Shown piece by piece: positions 39,772 to 49,210 of a DNA stretch of 64,000 nucleotides (positions are counted from its first letter, which is position 1; each line of letters starts with the position of its first letter). A program made the translations under genes and the position numbers. The notes beneath the pieces are model-generated. The model saw nothing but the letters and a program-made list of their open reading frames with translations. It was not told where the DNA came from and searched no databases. The DNA lies in NCBI RefSeq assembly GCF_900142185.1, contig NZ_FQZZ01000001.1, forward strand, positions 930,001 to 994,000. Reading direction: 5' to 3'. This DNA comes from Lutimaribacter pacificus (GTDB taxonomy: Bacteria; Pseudomonadota; Alphaproteobacteria; Rhodobacterales; Rhodobacteraceae).

Positions 39772-40497
39772 ATGATCCTGCAAACGCACCTTCCTTACGA
39801 TATGTCGCCGAAACCCCTGCCGGGGATTGCGCCGCTCGATCCCGATGACTGGCTCATGGTCGACGACGCCTTTGCCGCGCAGATGGCCGAACGCGCCCGG
39901 CTGCTGTCCGAGCGCCGCGACGAGGTTCTGGCGCTGGACGACAGCGCGCGGCCCGCAGCCGGTGAGCTGCTGGACGAGGTGCTGGCGGCGCTGGACAGGC
40001 GCGCCGACTACGGCATCAGCGAAAACGGCGTGCGCCGCCCCGACGGGGTAACGGTGCCGCTGGACCGCACCGATCCGCTGGGCACGCTGGGCCACCTGGT
40101 GCAGCAGGATTTCTGCATCCTCGAAAAGCGCGGCGGCGAAGACGAACACGTAATGACCGGCGCGGTGCTGTGCTTTCCGGCAAGCTGGACCCTGTCCGAG
40201 AAATTCATGCGCCCGCTGATCGGCATCCACGTGCCGGTCGCGGTCTATGACGACAACATCGCCCGCCGGGTGCAGCGCCTGTTCGACGGTATCCGCCCGG
40301 GCCGGCCGCTGTGGCGGTTCAACGCGCTGAACTATGCCGACCCGGCCCTGCACCAGCCGCGCAGCGAAACCGACCGGCGCCCCGAACGCCACGGGCAGGA
40401 CGCGCCCTACCTGCGCAGCGAACGCCAGAGCCTGTGGCGCCTGCCGGACACCGGGGCGGTTGTGTTCGGCATCCACACCTTCGTCCTGGCGCGGTGA
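39772..40497 (+). CDS. DUF3445 family protein (heme-dependent oxidative N-demethylase-like)
   Basis: 241 residues from ATG 39772 (AGGGG 3-7 nt upstream; an upstream TTG has no site). The family pattern is LQTHLPYDMSPKPLPGIAPLDPDDWL, QQDFCILEK, then CFPASWTLSEKFMRPLIGIH and VFGIHTFVL. DUF3445 proteins bind heme and include subunits of methylamine N-demethylases. The substrate here is not known. Confidence 0.8.
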   Translation: MILQTHLPYDMSPKPLPGIAPLDPDDWLMVDDAFAAQMAERARLLSERRDEVLALDDSARPAAGELLDEVLAALDRRADYGISENGVRRPDGVTVPLDRTDPLGTLGHLVQQDFCILEKRGGEDEHVMTGAVLCFPASWTLSEKFMRPLIGIHVPVAVYDDNIARRVQRLFDGIRPGRPLWRFNALNYADPALHQPRSETDRRPERHGQDAPYLRSERQSLWRLPDTGAVVFGIHTFVLAR

Positions 40498-40629
40498 CAG
40501 GCGCCAGATGGGTCTGCATTTCGTGTCAGGGGGGTGCCTTTGCCCTGAAGGTCGGCGCCAAAGCGGCATGTCACTGCGCCGGGCGCAAGCATCGGCAGCG
40601 CGGGACTTTCTGCCATTCGGGCGGTTCGC

Positions 40630-40800
40630 AACAGAAGGGCATCGCACGGCCGCGGTCGGGCGATCCGACCTCTGTTCGTGGCAGTTTATCGTGCAGCCCC
40701 CTCCTGCCTCAGATCATGGCACTGGCGGCAGCCAATCGCCCGGCCGGGGGGCGGCCGTGCGATGCCCGGGCCGCTTGCGCGGCTGTTCCGGGCAAGGTGC
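40630..40800 (+). repeat. Repeat family I, full copy B (~171 bp)
   Basis: Same structure as copy A: ACAGAAGGGCATCGCACGGC at the left, core with CCTCCTGCCTCAGATCATGG, right hairpin and GGCTGTTCCGGGCAAGGTGC at the end. Located between the convergent DUF3445 and glyoxalase-superfamily genes (40498-40883). Apart from this element I see nothing in that gap. Confidence 0.8.
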
Positions 40801-40883
40801 GGGGGTCAACCGCCACAGCGGGCGGGCACGACGGTGGGCTGACGCCCCGCCACCGGCCATCCGCCGGTAACGGGGCGCAGGGG

Positions 40884-41321
40884 TCATGCGGCGCGCAGCA
40901 CCACATGCGGTTGCCCGTCCGAGGTGCGCTCCGCCGTTATACCCTGCCCGTTGACGGTGCAGCGGATCTGCCTGCGGAAGGCGCTGAACAGCGCCGAGGC
41001 GGCAACATCCACCGCCTCGTCGAAGACCAGCACCAGACGCCAATAGCCGCCCGTGGCCGCCTCGACCGCCTTGATGCGGCCGGTAAAGCCATGGCCGAGG
41101 TACTGCCCGGTCACGCGCTGGCCCACCTGCCAGCGCGGCGTTGCCACCTCGTCCGGCGCCGCGGCGCTGAGCGTGTTCCAGTTGCGATAGCCCCATTGCC
41201 GGGCGATCGCCTCAAGCGCCGCCGAATGGCTGAGCGCCGTGCCGCCATCGGCCATGGTGGCGCGCAAACGCCTGGCCTGATCCTTGAGAGCCGCGCGCGG
41301 CGGCAGCATGTCATGGGTCAT
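40884..41321 (-). CDS. Glyoxalase-superfamily protein (small, N-terminal helical domain)
   Basis: 145 residues from ATG 41321 (GGGAG upstream). The N-terminal LKDQARRLRATM...ALSHSAALEAIARQWGYRNWNTLSA segment (residues ~12-55) is the helical module seen in proteins annotated glyoxalase superfamily. A small beta-rich domain follows (VGQRVTGQYLGHGFTGRIKAVE). Function not established; no metal-binding motif is obvious. Confidence 0.6.
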   Translation of the reverse strand: MTHDMLPPRAALKDQARRLRATMADGGTALSHSAALEAIARQWGYRNWNTLSAAAPDEVATPRWQVGQRVTGQYLGHGFTGRIKAVEAATGGYWRLVLVFDEAVDVAASALFSAFRRQIRCTVNGQGITAERTSDGQPHVVLRAA

Positions 41322-41509
41322 TTTCCCATCTCCCACGGGTCCGGTGACGGTGAACGGGGTTCGCGTTGCCGTCCTGTCGCGACCCCTGGTCGAGAAGGGA
41401 CAAAAGGCAGGTCGCAGGGCTTCACCATGGCCAATGGCCCGCGAACGGCCGGAGCCTGCATCCGGCCGCCTAGATGGGGCGCGCGCCGCCCGCTGTCAAG
41501 CCCGCGCGC

Positions 41510-42301
41510 CTAGCGGTCGATCTGCGCGCCCATGATGGACAGCGATTCCTGATAGACCGAGGCCGCGTTCCATTCCTTGAGCACGTTGTAATTATGGCTG
41601 CCCTTGCCATAGGGCTGGCCGGGCCGCCATCCCTTTTGCCGCAGGTAGTTGGCGGTCGAGGCCAGCGCGTCGGACTGGTCGTAGAAATCCACCCGCCCGT
41701 TGCCATTGGCGTCGATGCCGTATGTCATCGCGTTGCCCGGCAGGAACTGGGTATGGCCCAGCTCACCATGCCTGGCGCCCCTTGTCTCGGGGGTGATCGA
41801 CCCCCGGTCGACCAGCTGCAGCGCGCCGATTGCGTGGGGGATGAAGAATTCGGACCGGCGGCAGTCATAGGCCAGCGTCACGATGGCCGACACGACCGAG
41901 CTGTCGCCCATGAAACGACCGAACCCGGTTTCCATCCCGTGAATGGCGATGATGACGCCCGCGGGCACGCCGAACCGCCGTTCCAGCGCGGCATAGAATG
42001 CCGCATCGCGCGCCTTGCGCTGGCGGCCCTGTTTCACGATCGTGGCCGCGCCGCGGATCTGCATGAATTTTTCCAGGCTGTAGCGAAAGCTTTTCTGGTT
42101 GCGGTCGGCGGCAATCGTCCCGCTGGCATAGCGCGCGCCCACCAGCGCCTGCAGCCCGCGTTGCCCCACGCCCGCGCGCTGCGCAGTGCGGGCGAAATCG
42201 GCCTTCCAGGCGTCGAACCCGGTCGCATTGTTGCCGCAGGGGGCTGCCAGCGCGGGCGCGGCAACCAATGTGAAAAGGATGGTGAATGCGGTGCGGATCA
42301 C
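41510..42301 (-). CDS. Lytic murein transglycosylase (MltB-like)
   Basis: 263 residues from GTG 42301 (AAGAGG 9 nt upstream). A signal peptide ending AAPALAAP is followed by an SLT-type domain with the catalytic Glu in HGMETGFGRFMGD and the HGELGHTQFLPGNAMTYG motif. It cleaves glycan strands in the periplasm. The N-terminal Cys after the signal is not in a clear lipobox, so it is probably soluble rather than a lipoprotein. Confidence 0.85.
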   Translation of the reverse strand: MIRTAFTILFTLVAAPALAAPCGNNATGFDAWKADFARTAQRAGVGQRGLQALVGARYASGTIAADRNQKSFRYSLEKFMQIRGAATIVKQGRQRKARDAAFYAALERRFGVPAGVIIAIHGMETGFGRFMGDSSVVSAIVTLAYDCRRSEFFIPHAIGALQLVDRGSITPETRGARHGELGHTQFLPGNAMTYGIDANGNGRVDFYDQSDALASTANYLRQKGWRPGQPYGKGSHNYNVLKEWNAASVYQESLSIMGAQIDR

Positions 42302-42396
42302 GGGCTGGAACCTCTTGTCATGCAATGAAAAAGGGTTTGGCGTCACCCAAGGTAACGCCAAACCCCCGCTGCATAAAGCTCGGATCTCCGGGCGGT

Positions 42397-43281
42397 TCAG
42401 GATGCCCCCAGAACGCTGGCCACGGCCTCCGAGCTTTGTGTGACCGTGAATGCCCCCGTCAGCCCCAGCAGGAGGGAGGCGGCAAGCCGCATGGCGACCG
42501 GCCCGTCCTGTTCCATGCGCAGCGCGGCCAGTTCCTCGGGGGTGGCGTCGCGGCGCAGGTCGGTGATCCTGTGCGCCTCGTAGCTGCGGATATGGTCGTC
42601 ATGCTGCGGCGCGATGCCCGCGGTGGCGGTGATGCGGTCGGCCTCTGTCACCTCGGGGACGCGGGCGGCGATGCGGGCGGCATCGGCCTGCGTCAGGCGG
42701 CGGGTTGCGCCGGGGCGTTCGGCCGAAACCCGGCGCGGCGCGACCTTCATCGCCGGCAGCGGGGCCAGCGGACGCTCGGCGGCGCGGATCACCTTGCGGG
42801 CCTCCTCGGCGCTCAGGCGGGTTGCGACCGATTTCGCATCGCGCCGGACACGGCGCGGCGCCACCTTCATGTCGAGCCGGGCCAGCGGCTCCAGCGCGGC
42901 GCGAAAGCGGTCGGCGGGAATGCACACCCCGGTATCGAGCCATTCGACCCCCTCCACCGGCAGCGCGTCGAGCACGTGGCGCAGGACGCGGGTCAGGCGG
43001 ATCTGCATCGCCCGGTCGCCGCCGAAGCCGCCATTGTCGGACCCGCCGATGCTGAGCGAAAGCCGGCGTTCGTCCCCCTCGTGATGCCAGCCGGCACGCA
43101 GCGTCAGGCCGGCGGTCCTGACCGTCACGCCGTCCAGCATGTCGGTCTGCGTGGTGATCACCGCATCGTCGCTTTCCTCAAGCGCGGTTTTCAGGATTCC
43201 GGCCAACTGGTCAACACGCACACACTCATCACCGGCAAGAACGAGGCTGGTCGAAATCGTCTGGATCTGGAAGTCGAACAT
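42397..43281 (-). CDS. Uncharacterised protein with C-terminal hydrophobic tail and duplicated MKVAPRRV motif
   Basis: 294 residues from ATG 43281 (GAGAGGAAAA upstream). I do not recognise the family. Residues ~1-140 are an alpha/beta domain (MQIRLTRVLRHVLDALPVEG). A basic linker contains MKVAPRRV twice (~138 and ~177). A hydrophobic segment near the end (MRLAASLLLGLTGAFTV) may be a tail anchor. The layout is similar to the protein at 44417-45493, with a PAS-LuxR gene between them and divergent from this one. Confidence 0.65.
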   Translation of the reverse strand: MFDFQIQTISTSLVLAGDECVRVDQLAGILKTALEESDDAVITTQTDMLDGVTVRTAGLTLRAGWHHEGDERRLSLSIGGSDNGGFGGDRAMQIRLTRVLRHVLDALPVEGVEWLDTGVCIPADRFRAALEPLARLDMKVAPRRVRRDAKSVATRLSAEEARKVIRAAERPLAPLPAMKVAPRRVSAERPGATRRLTQADAARIAARVPEVTEADRITATAGIAPQHDDHIRSYEAHRITDLRRDATPEELAALRMEQDGPVAMRLAASLLLGLTGAFTVTQSSEAVASVLGAS

Positions 43282-43321
43282 TGGCTTTTCCTCTCTCGGG
43301 TCCGTGTTTGTCTCTGCCACC

Positions 43322-43501
43322 GAATACGCGCTTGAATTGTGCCGCGACTGTGGCGGCAGCACCGGCCCGGAGGTGGGGCAGAGGGATAGGTTCGCCATGT
43401 TCCGGCCGCATTTCGGGCCGGTTTTATATCCGTTCGGGCGTATTCCCGTGCGATCGGGTGCGGGCCTGTTCGTCCGGTCATGGAATCGTCTCCGAATACG
43501 C
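43322..43501. promoter_or_regulatory. Three copies of the 8-mer GAATACGC in a divergent promoter region
   Basis: GAATACGC at 43322-43329 and 43494-43501, and its complement GCGTATTC at 43438-43445, each preceded by C plus two C/G bases in the same orientation. All are in the 298-nt spacer between the uncharacterised gene and the PAS-LuxR gene. Candidate binding sites, possibly for the LuxR-type regulator itself (inference). Confidence 0.5.
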
Positions 43502-43579
43502 ACGATTCCGAACCCGCGTTGCCATGATGCGCGCGGGGCCGTAGATTCGGGGCGAACGGCGCAGCAACAGGGGCACGGC

Positions 43580-44197
43580 ATGGAGCAGGAGGGGATCGAC
43601 GGCAGTTACCGGGATGGCGATTTCGGCGAAATGGCCTATCTCTACGCGCCGGTCGGCCTGGTGGTGACCGAGAACCGGGTGATCCGCGACTGCAACCTGG
43701 CCTTCGCGCGCATGTTCGGCTACGAGCGCGCGGCGCTGCGCGACCGGCTGTTCGCGATTCTCTATCCCAGCCAGGAAGAGTTCGTGAACATCCGCAATCG
43801 CGGCATCAAGGATCTGCGCGAAAGCCGGGCCTACTGGGACGAGCGGGTGATGATGCGCAAGACGGGCGATCTGTTCTGGTGCCGGGTGCGCGGCCATTCC
43901 TTCACCCCCGACGAGCCGCTGATGCGGGCGGTCTGGTCCTTTGCCGACCTGTCCGAAACACGCCCCTACCAGCCGCTGACCCGGCGCGAGCGCGAGGTGA
44001 TGTCGCTGCTGGGCGAGGGCATGACCAGCAAGGAGATCGCGCGGGCGCTGGACCTGAGCTTTCGCACGGTCGAGGTGCATCGCGGGCGGCTGATGCGCAA
44101 GTTCGGGGTGCGCAACACCGCGGGGCTGGTGCAGGCGCTGGCCGGGCTCGGCGGCGCGCATATGGTGCCCCACGGCAAGCGCCCGGCAGAGGGATGA
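43580..44197 (+). CDS. PAS-domain LuxR-family transcriptional regulator
   Basis: 205 residues from ATG 43580. A PAS domain (~20-126, with FGYERAALRDR and KTGDLFWCRVRG) is followed by a LuxR/GerE HTH (~132-190: LTRREREVMSLLGEGMTSKEIA ... RTVEVHRGRLMRKFG). There is no receiver or autoinducer-binding domain, so it probably senses a cytoplasmic ligand or redox cue through PAS. Flanked by two weakly similar unknown proteins. No clear Shine-Dalgarno beyond CAGGGG. Confidence 0.88.
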   Translation: MEQEGIDGSYRDGDFGEMAYLYAPVGLVVTENRVIRDCNLAFARMFGYERAALRDRLFAILYPSQEEFVNIRNRGIKDLRESRAYWDERVMMRKTGDLFWCRVRGHSFTPDEPLMRAVWSFADLSETRPYQPLTRREREVMSLLGEGMTSKEIARALDLSFRTVEVHRGRLMRKFGVRNTAGLVQALAGLGGAHMVPHGKRPAEG

Positions 44198-44240
44198 GGC
44201 GTCAGGGCCTCGGTCTTCGGAGACAGGGCATCCCGCGCGA

Positions 44241-44295
44241 AACAGCGGCCGAAGGCCGCCGCGCATCGCCGGGCCGCCCCCCGGCACGGCGATTT
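44241..44295 (-). repeat. Diverged short copy of repeat family I (possible)
   Basis: GCGCATCGCCGGGCCGCCCCCCGGC...CGGCGATT resembles the right hairpin of the 168-bp element, as in the short copy at 26739. The rest of the element is missing. Located just after the LuxR gene. Confidence 0.4.
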
Positions 44296-44416
44296 GGTGA
44301 CGTTCGCACAACATTTTGAGCGTTCATGTATCTGGCTGGCATAAAGCGCCGCCGCTCGACCGTCGGATCGCCGCACCGCGGCCCGTCGATGCGCGCCACC
44401 GCCACACCCGCGCGGG

Positions 44417-45493
44417 TCACTCCCCGGTGCGCGATGTCGGCGCGCCCAGCGACGAGCGGATCATCTCGGACTGGCCCTCGAACCAGGTGGCGGCAAGCTG
44501 GCCGATCGCCAGGTAGGCCAGCACCGCCGCGATCAGGGTCAGCCCGCCGGGTGTCATCGCCGCCTTTCCCGCGCGGGCCAGAAGGCCGGGCGGCGTGTCG
44601 CGCGGGGCGCGCGCGCCGCCGGTATCCGGTGTCAGGTCGTGCATCGACATCGGCCGCCCGCGGGCGGCCTCGGGGTCGGGCCAGTCGCCCGGCCCGATCA
44701 GGATGCGGCCCGCGGGGGCGCCGTCGTCGGGGGCGCTGTGTCGGATGAAGACGCCACCAGGGCCCGCGTCGTCGAAATGCGCGCCATCCTCCAGCAGGCG
44801 CAGGCCGCCGGCGTGATCGCGCACAAGCTGCGTCACCAACGCCAGCCCCTCCTGCAGCGGCAGCGGCGAGGGCGCCAGCACCACCGGCTTGCCGCAGAAC
44901 CGTTCGGCCCCCAGCATCACAAGGCCCAGCGGCGGCAGCACGCCGGCGATCACAGGCACGTCGCGCGCCGCGATGGGAACCGGGTGCAGGCACAGGGCCA
45001 GCGGCACCGTCATGTCCCGCGTTCCGGCGATCTCGTCGCGGTCGAACAGCATGTCGGACAGCGGCAGATGCGCCAGCCCGGCGTCGGAGATGTCGAACAG
45101 CACCAGGATCGCCCGGTGCAGCACGACAAGCTGCAGATGCCAGGGCAGGGGCGAGGCGCCCTGCCGCGCGGCGACGGTGACGGACACGTGCCCGGCATGG
45201 GCTGCGACGCCCGCGCGGATGCCCGCGGGCTTCAGCGCCATGATCGGCGCGGCCAGCGCCCCGGCCAGGGTGTCGGCCGGGCAGGGGGTGGCGGCGCGGT
45301 GCAGGGTCACGCCCACCCGCGCGTCGCCGAAGACCAGGTTGCCGTCCTCGTCCTGTCCGTCGCTGTGCAGCACCATGCGGAATCGCCCCAGCGCGGCGTT
45401 CAGCGCGCCCAGGAACGCGGTGGCGTCGGGCCTTCCGGCATCCGGGGCATAGAGGATGTTGGCCACCAGCGGCGGTGCGAAAGTCGCGGTCAT
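44417..45493 (-). CDS. Uncharacterised protein with C-terminal membrane segment
   Basis: 358 residues. I do not recognise the family. Residues ~1-250 are alpha/beta without enzyme motifs (HLQLVVLHRAILVLFDISDAG, HLPLSDMLFDRDEI). A Pro/Asp/Gly-rich linker follows (~250-305), then one membrane helix (LTLIAAVLAYLAIGQLAATW, ~320-340) and a short tail. The segment near 110-155 lines up by eye with residues 75-130 of the protein at 42397-43281. Convergent with the PAS-LuxR gene. Confidence 0.65.
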   Translation of the reverse strand: MTATFAPPLVANILYAPDAGRPDATAFLGALNAALGRFRMVLHSDGQDEDGNLVFGDARVGVTLHRAATPCPADTLAGALAAPIMALKPAGIRAGVAAHAGHVSVTVAARQGASPLPWHLQLVVLHRAILVLFDISDAGLAHLPLSDMLFDRDEIAGTRDMTVPLALCLHPVPIAARDVPVIAGVLPPLGLVMLGAERFCGKPVVLAPSPLPLQEGLALVTQLVRDHAGGLRLLEDGAHFDDAGPGGVFIRHSAPDDGAPAGRILIGPGDWPDPEAARGRPMSMHDLTPDTGGARAPRDTPPGLLARAGKAAMTPGGLTLIAAVLAYLAIGQLAATWFEGQSEMIRSSLGAPTSRTGE

Positions 45494-45599
45494 CGGCGGG
45501 AGTGTCCTTGTTCAAGCCCCGGCAGGATGACGCGAAAGCGCGGCGAGGTGATGGCACGGGCGGTGCATTTTGGTGAAATCGCCCGCGCCCGGCAAAAAA

Positions 45600-45626
45600 G
45601 AAAGGCGCCCGCGAAGGGCGCCTTTC
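45600..45626 (-). terminator. Terminator of glnA
   Basis: AAAGGCGCCC GCGAA GGGCGCCTTT stem, 23 nt after the glnA stop, with TTTTTTGCC on the minus-strand 3' side. Confidence 0.8.
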
Positions 45627-45648
45627 GATATTGTCGCCGTGATGGCGA

Positions 45649-47052
45649 TCAGCAGCTGTAATACATCTGGAATTCGACCGGGTGCGGCGTGTGCTCGAAC
45701 AGTTCGATCTCTTCCATCTTCAGGTCGATATAGCCGTCGATCTGGTCCTTGGTGAACACGTCGCCGGCCAGCAGGTAATCGTAATCGGCCTTCAGCTCGT
45801 CGATCGCCTCGCGCAGGCTGCCGCAGACGGTGGGGATGCCCTCAAGCTCTTCGGCCGGCAGGTCATAGAGGTTCTTGTCCATCGCCTCGCCCGGGTCGAT
45901 CTTGTTCTTGATCCCGTCAAGGCCGGCCATCAGCAGCGCGGCAAAGCACAGGTAGGGGTTTGCCGACGGGTCGGGGAAACGGGCCTCGACGCGCTTGGCC
46001 TTGGGGCTTTCGGTCCACGGGATACGCACGCAGCCCGAACGGTTGCGGGCCGAATAGGCGCGCAGAACGGGGGCCTCGAAGCCCGGGATCAGGCGCTTGT
46101 AGCTGTTGGTCGACGGGTTGGTGAAGGCGTTGAGCGACTTGGCGTGCTTCAGGATGCCGCCGATGAAATACAGCGCCTCCTGGCTCAGATCGGCATATTT
46201 GTCGCCTGCGAAAAGCGGCTTGCCGTCCTTCCAGATCGACATGTTGCAGTGCATCCCCGTGCCGTTGTCGCCATAGATCGGCTTGGGCATGAAGGTGGCC
46301 GACTTGCCATAGGCCTGCGCCACGTTGTGGATGACGTACTTGTATTTCTGCAGCTCGTCGGCCTGCTTGGTCAGGCTGCCGAAGATCAGGCCCAGCTCGT
46401 GCTGGCACGACGCCACCTCGTGGTGGTGCTTGTCGACCTTCATGCCCATGCGCTTCATCGTGGACAGCATTTCCGAGCGGATGTCCTGGCCGTCGTCGAT
46501 CGGGTTGACCGGGAAATAGCCGCCCTTGACGCCGGGACGGTGGCCGGTGTTGCCCATCTCGTATTCGGTGTCGCTGTTCCAGGCCGCGTCCAGCGCGTCG
46601 ACCTCGTAGCTGACCTTGTTCATCTTGTTCGAGAACCGCACGTCGTCGAACAGGAAGAACTCGGCCTCGGGGCCCCAATAGGACATGTCGCCGATGCCGC
46701 TCGATTTCAGGTAGGCTTCGGCCTTTTCGGCGGTGCCGCGCGGATCGCGCTCATAGGCTTCGCCGGTGTCGGGCTCCACCACCGAGCAATGGATGCACAG
46801 CGTCTTTTCGGCATAGAACGGATCGAGATAGGCGCTGTCCACGTCGGGCATCAGCTTCATGTCCGAGGCTTCGATCGACTTCCAGCCCGCGATGGACGAG
46901 CCGTCGAACATGAAGCCCTCTTCGAGGAAATCCTCATCGACCTGGTCGGCCATCACCGTCACGTGCTGCAGCTTGCCGCGCGGGTCGGTGAAGCGGATAT
47001 CGACATATTCGATATCCTCGTCCTTGATCATGGTGAGAACGGGGTTGCTCAT
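45649..47052 (-). CDS. glnA: Glutamine synthetase type I
   Basis: 467 residues, standard for GSI. It makes glutamine from glutamate and ammonia. Visible motifs: [10 protein letters not shown], the ATP-binding region ([16 protein letters not shown]), NRSGCVRIP, and the adenylylation Tyr in [18 protein letters not shown] precedes the ATG. It is 65 nt downstream of glnB in the conserved glnB-glnA operon, and so is likely under nitrogen control. Confidence 0.97.
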   Translation of the reverse strand: MSNPVLTMIKDEDIEYVDIRFTDPRGKLQHVTVMADQVDEDFLEEGFMFDGSSIAGWKSIEASDMKLMPDVDSAYLDPFYAEKTLCIHCSVVEPDTGEAYERDPRGTAEKAEAYLKSSGIGDMSYWGPEAEFFLFDDVRFSNKMNKVSYEVDALDAAWNSDTEYEMGNTGHRPGVKGGYFPVNPIDDGQDIRSEMLSTMKRMGMKVDKHHHEVASCQHELGLIFGSLTKQADELQKYKYVIHNVAQAYGKSATFMPKPIYGDNGTGMHCNMSIWKDGKPLFAGDKYADLSQEALYFIGGILKHAKSLNAFTNPSTNSYKRLIPGFEAPVLRAYSARNRSGCVRIPWTESPKAKRVEARFPDPSANPYLCFAALLMAGLDGIKNKIDPGEAMDKNLYDLPAEELEGIPTVCGSLREAIDELKADYDYLLAGDVFTKDQIDGYIDLKMEEIELFEHTPHPVEFQMYYSC

Positions 47053-47117
47053 ACCGTTAATTCCCTTTCTGTCAGGTTACTTGGGTCCGCCGCGCGCGCC
47101 CGCGCGGGTTTTTCGGG

Positions 47118-47570
<453 letters not shown>

Positions 47571-47629
47571 CTAAAATTTAATCATCGCGCCCTGAAAGCG
47601 GGCGGAATTGAATCGCAGGGTGCAAAAGG

Positions 47630-49153
47630 ATGACCGAATTGCTGACCGCCGCGCAGATGCGCAGCCATGAAAGGGCCGCCATCGAGTCGGGGCAGGCGAC
47701 GGGGCTGGAGCTGATGGAACGCGCCGGGCGCGGCGTGGTTGCGGCGGTGTTCGAAGAATGGCCCGAACTGGCAAAGGCGCCGCATCGCGCCGTGGTGCTG
47801 TGCGGGCCGGGCAACAATGGCGGCGACGGATTCGTGGTCGCGCGGCTGCTGGCCGAATGGGGCTGGGAGGTGGAGCCGTTTCTTTATGGCGACCCCGACA
47901 GGCTGCCGCCGGATGCGCGGGTGAATTACGAGCGGTGGCGCGCGCTGGGGCCGGTCGCGGCGCTTGACGAGAGGGCCGGCGCGGCGGCACGGGCGTCCGA
48001 CCTCGTGGTGGATGCGCTGTTCGGCACCGGGCTGACGCGGCCCGTCACGGGGCTTGATGCGGTGCTGCAGGGCGCGGGGGGCGCGCGCGTCGTGTCCGTC
48101 GATCTGCCCAGCGGGCTGTGCAGCGACAGCGGCCGTGTCCTTGCCGGGCAGGGGGCGGGCGTCCTGCCGGGGCAACTGACCGTCACCTTTCACACGATGA
48201 AGCCGGGCCATGTTCTTGCCGACGGGCCTTGGCTTTGCGGAAAAACCGTGATCGCCGATATCGGCCTGCGCCCCGCCGCGCCCGATGCCGCCATCGCGCG
48301 TTGCGTGATGCCGCCGGAGCGTGGGGCGCTGTCGAAAGCCTCGGGGCACAAATATGCCCACGGCCATGCGCTGATCCTGTCGGGCGGGGCGGGCCGCACC
48401 GGCGCGGCGCGGCTGGCGGCGCGGGGGGCGCTGCGCATCGGCGCGGGGCTGGTGACGCTGGGCGTGCCGGGATCGGCGCAGATGGAGGTGGCCGCGCAGG
48501 TGACCGCGATCATGCTGCGGCGGGTGGACGATGCCGATGCGCTGGCCGGGGTGCTGGAGGATACGCGGCTGAACGCGCTCTGCCTTGGTCCCGGTCTGGG
48601 GCTGGGCGATGAGCAGGCGGCCCTGGTCGCAGCGGCTTTGAAAGGCGGCCGCGCCACGGTTCTGGACGCGGATGCGCTGGCGCTTGTCGCGCGCGATGCG
48701 TCCCTTTTCGCCGCTCTGCATGAAACCTGCATTCTCACCCCCCATGCCGGGGAGTTCGCCCGCCTTTTCCCCGATATTGCCGAAAAGCTGAGCGCAATCC
48801 CGACCGCCGGCCCGGCTTATTCCAGGGTCGACGCCACGCGCGCGGCGGCGGAGAGGGCGGGTTGCGTCGTGCTGTTCAAGGGCCCCGACACCGTGATCGC
48901 CGCGCCGGACGGGCGGTGCAGCGTGAACGCCGCCGTTTACGACCGCGCGGCGCCGTGGCTGGCCACCGCCGGGTCGGGCGACGTGCTGGCGGGGTTCATC
49001 ACCGGGCTGCTGGCGCGCGGGGTCGACCCGATGCAGGCGGCCGAGGCCGCCGCCTGGCTGCATGTGGACTGCGCCCGCCGTTTCGGCCCCGGCCTGATCG
49101 CCGAGGATATCCCCGAGGCGCTGCCGGGCGTGTTTCGCGACCTCGGGCTCTGA
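47630..49153 (+). CDS. nnrD: Bifunctional NAD(P)H-hydrate epimerase / ADP-dependent dehydratase
   Basis: 507 residues. The N-terminal YjeF_N epimerase domain (~1-210) includes CGPGNNGGDGFVVARLL. The C-terminal ribokinase-like dehydratase domain (~225-500) includes CLGPGLGLG, ILTPHAGEF and ATAGSGDVLAGFITGLLARG. It repairs damaged NAD(P)H hydrates. AAAAGGA stands just before ATG 47630. Divergent from glnB. Confidence 0.92.
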   Translation: MTELLTAAQMRSHERAAIESGQATGLELMERAGRGVVAAVFEEWPELAKAPHRAVVLCGPGNNGGDGFVVARLLAEWGWEVEPFLYGDPDRLPPDARVNYERWRALGPVAALDERAGAAARASDLVVDALFGTGLTRPVTGLDAVLQGAGGARVVSVDLPSGLCSDSGRVLAGQGAGVLPGQLTVTFHTMKPGHVLADGPWLCGKTVIADIGLRPAAPDAAIARCVMPPERGALSKASGHKYAHGHALILSGGAGRTGAARLAARGALRIGAGLVTLGVPGSAQMEVAAQVTAIMLRRVDDADALAGVLEDTRLNALCLGPGLGLGDEQAALVAAALKGGRATVLDADALALVARDASLFAALHETCILTPHAGEFARLFPDIAEKLSAIPTAGPAYSRVDATRAAAERAGCVVLFKGPDTVIAAPDGRCSVNAAVYDRAAPWLATAGSGDVLAGFITGLLARGVDPMQAAEAAAWLHVDCARRFGPGLIAEDIPEALPGVFRDLGL

Positions 49154-49158
49154 CAGTG

Positions 49159-49189
49159 CAAAACCCCGCAGGCTGGCCACGGGGTTTTC
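49159..49189. terminator. Bidirectional terminator between nnrD and the Hint gene
   Basis: AAAACCCCG ... CGGGGTTTT, 9-bp stem with A/T flanks, 6 nt after the nnrD stop and before the convergent Hint-domain gene. Confidence 0.75.
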
Positions 49190-49210
49190 ATTGAATGTGC
49201 CAGGGGTCGC

